Below are positions 1 through 5,817 of a stretch of 8,034 nucleotides of DNA, piece after piece; positions within the stretch are counted from its first letter, which is position 1; every line of letters begins with the position of its first letter. The position numbers and the translations under genes were made by a program. The notes under the pieces were generated by a model, which had not been told where the DNA came from, searched no databases, and saw nothing but the letters and a program-made list of their open reading frames with translations. This DNA is from Candidatus Limnocylindria bacterium (GTDB lineage: Bacteria; Chloroflexota; Limnocylindria; QHBO01), in the NCBI GenBank assembly GCA_030146365.1, contig JASLBU010000217.1:1-8034 (forward strand), given 5' to 3'.

Positions 1-1
1 C

Positions 2-103
2 AACGAGCACTTCCGCGAGATCGGCCGCAAGGGTGGCCGACGGGTGGCCGAGCTCATCGCTCGGGCAAAGGGGATGGACGAGGAGGAGCGTCAGCGCGAG
101 TAG
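2..103 (+). CDS. C-terminal fragment of a KGG-motif small protein
   Basis: Only the last 33 codons are present; the gene enters from the left edge and ends at TAG 101-103. The visible peptide is strongly charged and contains EHFREIGRKGGRRVAEL followed by ARAKG and an acidic/basic tail. The REIGRKGG core resembles the KGG repeat of small stress-induced hydrophilic proteins (Pfam 'KGG'), where several copies occur per protein; only one copy is visible here. The last 13 bases overlap, tail to tail, the end of the broken molybdoenzyme gene on the other strand. The family call rests on one short motif, so a different small helical or DNA-binding protein is possible. Confidence 0.5.
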   Translation, partial: NEHFREIGRKGGRRVAELIARAKGMDEEERQRE

Positions 104-521
104 CGCTGCTCCTTCCACGGGTCCGCGTCGTTGTGGTACCCGTTCCGCTCCCAGAAGCCCGGCTCATCCGTTTCGCTGAACTCCACCCCATCACGAATTG
201 CGCCCCGGCCGTGGGCTGCGCCACCTCGGCGATGTGGCTGAACGCGACGCCCTCCCAGCGCGTGTCGAGCTTCGACCAGCGGGTGACGCAGTGGATGTCG
301 AGCGTGCGCTCGGCGACAGGCAGGTTCCGGAGGTCCGCCCAGCGCAAGCTGAACGGCTCCGCGACGGCACCCCACACCCGGACGTCCCACCCGGACAGAT
401 CGCCGTAGGCCGGCACGTGGCCGAAGTGGAGGACCGGGAACTTCTCGGTCAGCACCTGCCCCGGCGGAACCCGCGCCTGGAGCTCTGCCGGGACATTGCG
501 ACGCTGCCACGGAAATGTCAT
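91..521 (-). pseudogene. sulfite-oxidase-like molybdopterin oxidoreductase, internally deleted and frameshifted
   Basis: Members of this family are soluble oxidoreductases of about 200 residues that bind molybdopterin (the YuiH-like branch of the sulfite oxidase fold). From ATG 521-519 the first frame reads MTFPWQRRNVPAEL, then PPGQVLTEKFPVLHFG, WDVRVWGAV and DIHCVTRWSKLDTRWEGV; Cys78 in HCVTRWS is the expected molybdenum ligand. The frame stays on family through AQFV (codon 110, about position 192). The family C-terminus then resumes in another frame as GVEFSETDEPGFWERNGYHN, DPWKEQRYSR and stop TGA 93-91. About 50-60 residues that normally lie between these blocks, including the YTTNLPL and LYFWKSAKWVRG type segments, are missing. 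Without a shift, the first frame runs into arginine/threonine-rich nonsense and stops at 54. No Shine-Dalgarno is evident. It is most likely a dead gene, although an assembly collapse at about 185-194 would look the same. Confidence 0.82.
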
Positions 522-578
522 CGGCCGAGGATCGCGGCACTGCGCAGGGCGGTCAAGGGCCAGCCGCGATCCGAGCCG

Positions 579-584
579 TAGACT
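579..584 (+). promoter_or_regulatory. candidate -10 element for the DNA ligase gene
   Basis: TAGACT fits the TAnnnT pattern and ends 10 bases before ATG 595. No purine-rich Shine-Dalgarno lies between it and the start, so the transcript could be leaderless or nearly so. No convincing -35 is seen. The 73-base gap to the divergent broken molybdoenzyme gene would hold both promoters. Confidence 0.35.
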
Positions 585-594
585 CCTCCGCGAG

Positions 595-2337
595 ATGCCC
601 AGCTCGAGCCCCTTCCATGCCCTGGCTGCAGCCGCCGATGCGGCCGGCGCAACCAGCAGCAAGAACGCGAAGCGCGATCTCCTGGCCGCCTACCTCGCGA
701 CCCTCGGAGAGGAGGAGCTCCCACCAGCCGCCGCGTTCTTCGCGGGACGTCCCCTCATCGACCCGACCGCGAAGCTGGGGCTCGGCTGGGTCCAGCAGGG
801 CGCGGCCCTCGCGGCGGCAACGGGGGCCGACGAGGCGGCCCTTCGTGCCGCCTACCTGCGCCACAGCGACTTCGGCGATGCCGCCGCCGAGCTCATCGGT
901 GACCGTCCGGCGCCCGGGCCGCCGCTGACCGTGCTCGGCGTGGCGGAGGCGTTCCGCGAGGTGGCGGCCGCATCCAACGCGGAGGCCCGCGTCGGCCACC
1001 TTACCGATCTGTTCCGGCACGCCTCCGGTGAGGAGGCGCGGTTCATCGGTCGCGTCCTCTCGCGCGAGACCCGCATCGGGCTGCGGGAGGGGCTCCTGGA
1101 GGAGGCGATCGCCGCCGCGTTCGACGTGGACCTGGCCGAGGTGCGGCGTGCCCACATGCTCACCGGCGAGATCGGCGAGACCGCCGTCCTTGCCCGCGCG
1201 CGTCGGCTCGGCGAGGCCGCGCTCCACCTCGGCCGGCCCATCCGGTTCATGCTGGCCTCGCCCGTGGCCGACGCCGCGGAGGTCATGAAGCGCGTCGGCG
1301 AAGAGGCCTGGATCGAGGACAAGTACGACGGCATCCGCGCACAGCTGCACGTCCACGCCGACGGCCGCGTCCAGCTCTTCTCGCGCGACCTGAACGACGT
1401 CACCCGCTCGTTCCCGGAGATCGCCGATGCGGCCGCCGCGCTCGTCGACGCGGCGCCCATCGTCCTCGACGGTGAGCTGGTCCCATGGCGGGCCGGCACG
1501 GTGCTGGACTTCGCCTCGCTGCAGACGCGCCTGGGTCGGGTCAGGCCGTCGGCGGCACTGCTCGAAGAGGTGCCGGTCGTCCTCGTCGCCTTCGACCTCC
1601 TGCACATCGCAGGACGGGACCTGCTCGAGTCCGCCCTGCGGGAGCGGCGATCGGCGCTCGACGGGCTCTCACTTCCCGATCGGACCGGCGAGCGCATGCT
1701 GGTCTCGCATCTCGGGACGGCTCGGTCCATCGCCGAGGTCGAGCGGCACTTCGACGACGCGCGGGAGCGGCGGAACGAGGGACTCATGGTCAAGGACCCC
1801 GCGTCGTCCTACCAGCCCGGTCGCCGCGGGCTCGGATGGCTGAAGCTGAAGAAGGCGCTCGCCACGCTCGACTGCGTGGTGGTGGGTGTCGAGTGGGGGC
1901 ACGGCAAGCGGCGGAGCGTGCTGTCCGACTACACGTTCGCCATCCGCGAGACCGATTCGCCCGATGCCCGGCTGCTGACGATCGGCAAGGCGTACACCGG
2001 CCTGACAGACGCTGAGATCGCCGCAATGACGGAGCGATTCCACCAGATCACCCTCGAGGATTTCGGCCGCTATCGGACCGTCGTCCCGGAGGTGGTCGTC
2101 GAGATCGCGTTCGACCGCATCATGCGCTCTACCCGCCACCGATCGGGCTTCGCGATGCGCTTCCCGCGCATCGTCCGCATCCGCGACGACAAGGTTCCCG
2201 CCGAGATCGACACGCTGGGGACGGTGGAGGCCCTCTTCGGGGAGCAGGCCTCGGGCCGCATCCTGCTGGCCACCGGCGCCGCCGGCGAGACCGAGCGGAT
2301 CGCGGCCACCGGCGAGGGCGGCGAAGCCCGTCCCTAG
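595..2337 (+). CDS. lig: ATP-dependent DNA ligase (three-domain, archaeal/LigB type)
   Basis: This 580-residue protein seals DNA nicks through a lysyl-AMP intermediate. The N-terminal DNA-binding domain spans about residues 10-190. The adenylation domain carries motif I as EDKYDGIRAQ with catalytic Lys243, motif III as VLDGELVPW (Glu294), motif IIIa as VAFDLLHIAG (Phe333), motif IV as EGLMVKDP (395-402, Lys400) and motif V as WLKLKK (Lys417 and Lys419). An OB-fold domain follows and ends with RFPRIVRIRDDK at 522-533, as in archaeal and mycobacterial LigB-type ligases. Length is slightly above the usual 500-560, with an alanine/glycine-rich tail after about residue 550. There is no primase or phosphoesterase domain, so it is not LigD. 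ATG 595 was chosen because family-like sequence begins there and the extension back to 496 reads as arginine-rich nonsense overlapping the divergent gene. Ku lies 1.9 kb downstream on the same strand, so a role in end joining is plausible but inferred. Confidence 0.96.
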   Translation: MPSSSPFHALAAAADAAGATSSKNAKRDLLAAYLATLGEEELPPAAAFFAGRPLIDPTAKLGLGWVQQGAALAAATGADEAALRAAYLRHSDFGDAAAELIGDRPAPGPPLTVLGVAEAFREVAAASNAEARVGHLTDLFRHASGEEARFIGRVLSRETRIGLREGLLEEAIAAAFDVDLAEVRRAHMLTGEIGETAVLARARRLGEAALHLGRPIRFMLASPVADAAEVMKRVGEEAWIEDKYDGIRAQLHVHADGRVQLFSRDLNDVTRSFPEIADAAAALVDAAPIVLDGELVPWRAGTVLDFASLQTRLGRVRPSAALLEEVPVVLVAFDLLHIAGRDLLESALRERRSALDGLSLPDRTGERMLVSHLGTARSIAEVERHFDDARERRNEGLMVKDPASSYQPGRRGLGWLKLKKALATLDCVVVGVEWGHGKRRSVLSDYTFAIRETDSPDARLLTIGKAYTGLTDAEIAAMTERFHQITLEDFGRYRTVVPEVVVEIAFDRIMRSTRHRSGFAMRFPRIVRIRDDKVPAEIDTLGTVEALFGEQASGRILLATGAAGETERIAATGEGGEARP

Positions 2338-2350
2338 CGGGGCAGCCCCG
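2338..2350. terminator. short GC hairpin between convergent genes (weak terminator candidate)
   Basis: CGGGG-CAG-CCCCG can form a 5-bp stem with a 3-base loop right after the ligase stop codon, in the 35-base gap to the convergent NERD-like gene. There is no T-run on either strand, so intrinsic termination is not assured. In DNA this GC-rich such hairpins arise easily by chance. Confidence 0.25.
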
Positions 2351-2372
2351 GCGCCACCTTCCCCGGACGCGG

Positions 2373-3128
2373 CTAAGCGGCCCGGTTCATCGCGGCACGC
2401 GGCGCGCGTCCGGCCTCCCGATCCGCCGCGTCGAGGATCGCCTGGATCAGCCGGCCGCCGGCGACCGGGTCGAGCCGTCGCACGCGCCCGATGGTGTTCG
2501 CCCACCACGGTGCATTGTCAGTGGTGACGATCTCGTCGGCCGGCTCCTCGAGCACCACCGTGCTGCGGCGAAGCGGGAATGCCACGGCCGGTTGCGTCGG
2601 GAGCTCCCCGAGGCCCACCCCGGCGGCCCAGCGCGTGAATCCCTCCGCCATTGCGACGGCGTCGAAGCTCGGGTTGGTCCGGCAGCGGATGAAACCGCCG
2701 GCTCCTCGTGCGTCGAACTCCCAGAGCCGCCCGCGGACGCGGTAGCGCCCCTCCCAGTCCCTTGCCGTGATCACGCGGACGCCGGCGGGCCCGACGAGCA
2801 CGGCGTCCAGCCGCGCCGCGTCGCGCACGGGCAGCCGCGGGGCGACCAAGAGGGTGTAACTGTCGTCGAACACGGGGGCCAGCAGGTCCACGACGGTGAT
2901 TCCGAGATTGCGCCCACGGTTCGACCGCACGGCGCGCACGAGCCAGGCGCTGCCGACCCCGATCCCGAGAGCCGACGACGCGCCGAGCAGCCCGGTGGTC
3001 GCGGCGACCGGCGGGGCCAGCATCGCGACCTCCAGGGCCAGCACGCCGGCCGCGAGCATCGAGAGGGCCAGGATCCTGGCGCGCCGGCGCTCGGTGGGGT
3101 TGAGGGCATTCGGCCGGATCACCCTCAT
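2373..3128 (-). CDS. membrane protein with a degenerate NERD-like (nuclease-related) domain
   Basis: This 251-residue protein starts MRVIRPNALNPTERRRAR. Two hydrophobic segments follow at about residues 18-40 and 43-66, with a basic N-terminus and a basic stretch (VRAVRSNRGRN) after the second. Both termini are therefore predicted to be cytoplasmic by the positive-inside rule. Residues about 75-200 resemble a NERD domain: LDAVLVGPAGVRVI matches the family's IDHVVV-P-GVFVI strand pair, and DWEGRYR and LWEF match the following nW-G and W positions. Asp108 is kept, but the E-x-K expected after the VI strand is Thr121-Ala-Arg123, so nuclease activity is doubtful. ATG 3128 is preferred over an upstream ATG at 3182, which would overlap the divergent OsmC gene. 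The two starts are 32 bases apart and must share control DNA. The NERD assignment is from pattern only; cellular role unknown. Confidence 0.72.
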   Translation of the reverse strand: MRVIRPNALNPTERRRARILALSMLAAGVLALEVAMLAPPVAATTGLLGASSALGIGVGSAWLVRAVRSNRGRNLGITVVDLLAPVFDDSYTLLVAPRLPVRDAARLDAVLVGPAGVRVITARDWEGRYRVRGRLWEFDARGAGGFIRCRTNPSFDAVAMAEGFTRWAAGVGLGELPTQPAVAFPLRRSTVVLEEPADEIVTTDNAPWWANTIGRVRRLDPVAGGRLIQAILDAADREAGRAPRAAMNRAA

Positions 3129-3148
3129 CGCGATCGGCCGCCGTCCGC

Positions 3149-3154
3149 TACGCT
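3149..3154 (+). promoter_or_regulatory. candidate -10 element for the OsmC gene (leaderless start)
   Basis: TACGCT fits TAnnnT and ends 6 bases before ATG 3161, the spacing expected if transcription begins at or next to the start codon. No Shine-Dalgarno is present. It also lies within the upstream region of the divergent NERD-like gene starting at 3128. No -35 is recognisable. Confidence 0.4.
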
Positions 3155-3160
3155 CGCCGC

Positions 3161-3640
3161 ATGGCCATCGAGATCCTCGCACGGGTCGACCCGGCGCGCA
3201 GTCACACCGAAGCCCGCAACCAGCGCGGGCAGGTCGTCACCATGGACGCCGATCCGCCGGAGGGCGAGGGGTCCGCGCACAGCCCGAAGGAGGCGCTGCT
3301 CGCCGCACTGGCGGGCTGCACCTCGATGGACGTGGTGAGCATCCTCCGCAAGAAGCGCCAGGACGCGCGGAGCTACGAGATCGCGGTGAGCGGCGAGGTG
3401 GTCGAGGAGCACCCTCGAGTGTTCCGGACGATCACCGTGGAGCACCGTGTGAGTGGCAGCGTGGAGGCGGAGGCGCTCCGACGTTCGATCGAGCTGTCGG
3501 CGACGCGATACTGCCCGGTGAACGCGATGCTGTCGGCGTCGATCACGATCGAGCACTGGTATCGGCTCACTGGCGAGGATGGCGAACCCAGCGAGGCCCT
3601 CGTGGCTGTGACCGGTCCGCAGGGCAGCCGCGTCCTGTAG
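3161..3640 (+). CDS. OsmC/Ohr-family protein (predicted thiol peroxidase-like)
   Basis: This 159-residue protein has the usual OsmC-family length. Members are cytoplasmic homodimers that, where characterised, reduce organic hydroperoxides with two cysteines. Both are here: Cys53 in LAALAGCTSMDVVSILRKK, the long central helix, and Cys118 in RYCPVNAMLS. The preceding SPKEALLAAL is also typical. The N-terminal strands carry RNQRGQVVTMDADPP, as in the YhfA-like subgroup rather than Ohr. ATG 3161 is directly preceded by a -10-like element and has no Shine-Dalgarno. The gene diverges from the NERD-like gene and converges on the response regulator 14 bases downstream, so it is probably a single-gene unit. 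The fold is clear; substrate and physiological role are inferred. Confidence 0.92.
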   Translation: MAIEILARVDPARSHTEARNQRGQVVTMDADPPEGEGSAHSPKEALLAALAGCTSMDVVSILRKKRQDARSYEIAVSGEVVEEHPRVFRTITVEHRVSGSVEAEALRRSIELSATRYCPVNAMLSASITIEHWYRLTGEDGEPSEALVAVTGPQGSRVL

Positions 3641-3654
3641 TCCGGCCGCCGAGG

Positions 3655-4047
3655 TCACGAGACGCTGCGAAGCTCCCGGGCGCCGGATAGCGCCACTTCG
3701 ACGCCGCGTCGGAACTCGTCGAGGTCGAAGGGCTTGGCCACGACGGGACCGAGGGGCAGCAAAGAGGCAAGTCGCTCCCGGCTGGCCGCAGAGACGAAGA
3801 CGGCCGGGATGCCGGGCCAGGCCGTGCGCAGCAGCTCAGTGATGTCGCCCCCGTCCCCGTCCGGCAGCATGACGTCCACCACCATCAGGTGCGGCAGCGC
3901 GACGTCCATGAGGTCGCCGAGCTCGACGATGCGGGTGCAGGTGACCACCACGAAGCCCATCTCGCGCAGGAGATCCGCCTCGAGGGCGGCGATGTCGGGG
4001 TCGTCTTCGAGGACGTAGGCGCGGAGCGTCTCGTTCGGCTGGGTCAT
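3655..4047 (-). CDS. single-domain response regulator (CheY-like receiver)
   Basis: This 130-residue protein is made almost entirely of one receiver domain. The acidic pocket is Glu14-Asp15-Asp16 in YVLEDDPDIAALE. The phosphoacceptor is Asp58 in LMVVDVMLPDGDGGD, the switch Ser is Ser86 in VFVSAASRERL, and the conserved Lys is Lys105 in VVAKPFDLDEF. No output domain follows; only about 10 residues remain after the last helix. It must act through protein contact, as CheY- or Spo0F-like proteins do. No histidine kinase is in the window. ATG 4047 is chosen because MTQPNETLRAYVLED begins the fold; the open frame further upstream reads through repeat-containing intergenic DNA into the Ku start. GACACT at 4055-4060 on this strand lies 7 bases before the ATG and could be a -10 of a leaderless transcript. 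Confidence 0.9.
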   Translation of the reverse strand: MTQPNETLRAYVLEDDPDIAALEADLLREMGFVVVTCTRIVELGDLMDVALPHLMVVDVMLPDGDGGDITELLRTAWPGIPAVFVSAASRERLASLLPLGPVVAKPFDLDEFRRGVEVALSGARELRSVS

Positions 4048-4097
4048 CGAAGCCAGTGTCGCCGCGCCGGCGGCAATCGGTCTATGGCCATTCGGCT

Positions 4098-4127
4098 GGT
4101 ACTGATGGGTACTGATGGGTACCGATG
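4098..4127. repeat. three tandem 10-bp direct repeats in the RR-Ku divergent control region
   Basis: The unit GGTACTGATG occurs twice exactly and a third time with one change (GGTACCGATG), head to tail with no spacer. The 10-base period places each copy on about the same DNA face. The block lies in the 193-base gap between the divergently transcribed receiver gene (start 4047) and Ku (start 4241), and ends 30 bases upstream of a TATAGT box. This is where an activator or repressor array would sit. A chance slippage repeat is the alternative. Confidence 0.75.
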
Positions 4128-4157
4128 TCGCCGGGCAGTGCAATTGCGATGCCGGTG

Positions 4158-4163
4158 TATAGT
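4158..4163 (+). promoter_or_regulatory. candidate -10 element for the Ku gene
   Basis: TATAGT differs from the consensus -10 at one base and stands out in otherwise GC-rich DNA. It would start transcription near 4170, giving a leader of about 70 bases before ATG 4241. No good -35 is found at the right spacing; the palindrome GCAATTGC at 4140-4147 lies there instead and could be an operator. The three 10-bp repeats lie about 43-72 bases upstream of the predicted start. Confidence 0.4.
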
Positions 4164-4222
4164 CACCGCCCGCGTTCGCAACGCGCTTCGCCGAGGGCAC
4201 GGCGGGGCGTCGGACGCCGTAC

Positions 4223-4228
4223 AGGGAG
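4223..4228 (+). promoter_or_regulatory. ribosome binding site of Ku
   Basis: AGGGAG lies 12 bases before ATG 4241, a long but workable spacing. It is the clearest Shine-Dalgarno-like sequence before any gene in the window, and contrasts with the starts of lig, the OsmC gene and the receiver gene. Confidence 0.4.
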
Positions 4229-4240
4229 TACCGCACGGCA

Positions 4241-5101
4241 ATGGCGCGATCCATGTGGCGGGGGGCGATCCAGTTCGGACTGGTCACCATCCCCGTAAAG
4301 CTCTACCTGGCCACCGAGACCGGGGGCATCGGGTTCAACCTGCTGCATGCCAGCTGCCTGAACCGCATCCAGATGAAGGTGTACTGCCCGTATCACGACG
4401 AGGTGATCTCGCGCTCCGACACCGTACGTGGCTACGAGTGGAGCAAGGGCAAGTACGTCGTGGTCAGCGACGAGGATATCGACTCGGTGCCGCTGAAGAC
4501 CATGCGCGCCATCGAGATCGAGATGTTCGTGGCCACCGACCGGGAGAACACCGGGACCCAGTTCGTGAAGCAGGCCTACTACCTCGAGCCGGAGCAGATC
4601 GGCGCGAAGGCGTTCTACCTTCTGAAGTCGGTCCTGGCCGATCAGGGCAAGACCGCGATCTGCAAGATCGTGCTGAAGGACCGCGAGCAGCTCGCCGCCC
4701 TGAACCCGTTCAGCAAGACCATGCTGCTCACCACGCTCCACTGGCCCGACGAGGTGCGGGCGACCGACGAGCTGACGCTTCCCGAGGACGAGATCCAGAT
4801 CAAGCCCTCCGAGAAGAAGATGGCCGAGCAGCTGGTCGCGAGCATGACCGGCGAGTTCAGCGCCGACGAGTACCACGACGACTATCGCCAGGCACTGATG
4901 GCGGTCATCGAGCGCAAGGTCGCAGGCGAGAAGCCGGAGCCGGCGCAGCGCACGGAGCCGACGAACATCACCGACCTGATGGCCGCGCTCGAGGCGTCCG
5001 TCGCCGCCGCGCGGCAGGATCGCCGCGAGGCATCCGCCGAGCCCGAGCAGGTGGCGGCCGCCGCCAAGCCCGCGCCCAAGCGCCGCCGCAAGACGGCCTG
5101 A
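4241..5101 (+). CDS. ku: Ku protein (bacterial NHEJ end-binding protein)
   Basis: This 286-residue protein is typical in length for bacterial Ku, a homodimer that forms a ring on double-strand DNA ends and recruits the joining ligase. The N-terminus MARSMWRGAIQFGLVTIPVK is diagnostic. It is followed by FNLLHASCLNRIQMKVYCP, GYEWSKGKYVVVSDEDI and AYYLEP at 112-117, then KAFYLLKSVL and the LHWPDEVR segment at 166-173, all family hallmarks of the Ku core and bridge (to about residue 215). The tail from about 228 has proline/alanine-rich, acidic and finally basic character, ending KRRRKTA; in studied bacteria such basic tails modulate DNA binding and threading. The gene has its own divergent promoter region with repeats. 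The small ligase-like gene follows on the same strand after 83 bases and is likely co-transcribed. Confidence 0.97.
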   Translation: MARSMWRGAIQFGLVTIPVKLYLATETGGIGFNLLHASCLNRIQMKVYCPYHDEVISRSDTVRGYEWSKGKYVVVSDEDIDSVPLKTMRAIEIEMFVATDRENTGTQFVKQAYYLEPEQIGAKAFYLLKSVLADQGKTAICKIVLKDREQLAALNPFSKTMLLTTLHWPDEVRATDELTLPEDEIQIKPSEKKMAEQLVASMTGEFSADEYHDDYRQALMAVIERKVAGEKPEPAQRTEPTNITDLMAALEASVAAARQDRREASAEPEQVAAAAKPAPKRRRKTA

Positions 5102-5184
5102 CCGCCCCGGCGGTGCACCGCGACCAGCTCGACCTGTCGATCCCGGGCGGCGGTGCGGGGCGCCTGCCCGACCGGGTCCCGGTC

Positions 5185-5817
5185 ATGCAGCCGTCTGCGG
5201 GCGCCGGCCCGTTCGACGATCCCGCTTACCTGTTCGAGCCGTGGTGGCCCGGAGCCCGCGCCCAGGCGTGGGTGGAGGGCGGCCGGCTCACGCGGATCAG
5301 GGCGGAGGGCATCGCCGACGCGATGACCGCCTTCGGCGAGCTGGCGGACGAGCTCCCGGACCGGCTGCTGGAGGACGACGTCATCCTCGACGGCTGGCTG
5401 CTGGCGCTCGACGAGGGGGGCTGGCTCGACCAGGATCTGCTCCGTGCCCGGCTGGCGGGGGACCGGTCCGCCGGCCGCCCCGGATTCGTGGCCTGCGATC
5501 TCCTCTGGTCACGCGGGGCGCCGTGGGGTCGCCGCTCGTTCGGCGCACGCCGCCGCCACCTGGAGTCGGTCCTGCTTGACGGGGACCGCTGCGTCGTCTC
5601 GCATTCCCTGCGGGCCGAGGGGACGCTCCTGGCCGAGGCGCTTGCCCGTTTCGGGCTCCGGGGCCTCTCGGCGCGGCGGCTCGCTGCGCGGCATCGGTCC
5701 GGCCCCGCCGGCGACGCCTGGCTCCGCCTGCCAATCAGCCCCGTCCTGCACGCCGAGCGGCCGCGGCTTGCGCTCATCCAGCGGCTCCCGCTGGAGGACC
5801 CGGAGCCGGCCGGCTAG
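5185..5817 (+). CDS. catalytically degenerate DNA-ligase adenylation-domain protein (pseudo-ligase)
   Basis: This 210-residue protein follows Ku. It aligns by eye with the adenylation domain of LigD/LigC-type ATP-dependent ligases in order and spacing. MQP then PFDDPAYLFEPWWPGARAQAW matches the PFDDP-WLFE-KWDG-RA start, but the motif I lysine is Trp20 and the aspartate is Pro22; Glu18, Gly23 and Arg25 remain. Motif III VILDGEL reads VILDGWL (Glu to Trp71). Motif IIIa reads FVACDLLW (101-108). Motif IV EG-x-x-x-K reads RGLSAR (159-164). Motif V W-x-K-x-K reads WLRLP (179-183). No OB-fold domain follows. The frame is open and keeps the hydrophobic core, so it is probably a functional protein without ligase chemistry. 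Being next to Ku suggests a structural role in end joining, which is inference. ATG 5185 fits where stand-alone ligase domains begin; GTG 5113 is an alternative giving 24 more residues. The TAG stop overlaps the convergent gene's stop. Confidence 0.8.
   Translation: MQPSAGAGPFDDPAYLFEPWWPGARAQAWVEGGRLTRIRAEGIADAMTAFGELADELPDRLLEDDVILDGWLLALDEGGWLDQDLLRARLAGDRSAGRPGFVACDLLWSRGAPWGRRSFGARRRHLESVLLDGDRCVVSHSLRAEGTLLAEALARFGLRGLSARRLAARHRSGPAGDAWLRLPISPVLHAERPRLALIQRLPLEDPEPAG

Noticed and set aside
54..188. Read-through tail of the sulfite-oxidase-like frame as a genuine alternative C-terminus
   Set aside because: The tail is low-complexity threonine/arginine/serine sequence, while the proper family C-terminus is visible in the neighbouring frame.
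496..594. N-terminal extension of the DNA ligase from ATG 496
   Set aside because: The added 33 residues are arginine-rich and unlike the family, they overlap the divergent gene's start, and a -10-like box lies inside them.
553..1793. Long minus-strand open frames opposite the ligase
   Set aside because: In GC-rich DNA the antisense of a real gene is often stop-free; the ligase motifs fix the true frame.
4048..4290. N-terminal extension of the response regulator up to 4290
   Set aside because: It would run through the tandem repeats and the Ku promoter and start inside Ku; the receiver fold begins at MTQPNETLRAYVLED.
3889..5184. Long + strand open frame in register with the pseudo-ligase, running through Ku
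   Set aside because: It is a shadow frame of Ku and antisense to the receiver; arginine/glycine-rich composition with no domain until about 5185.
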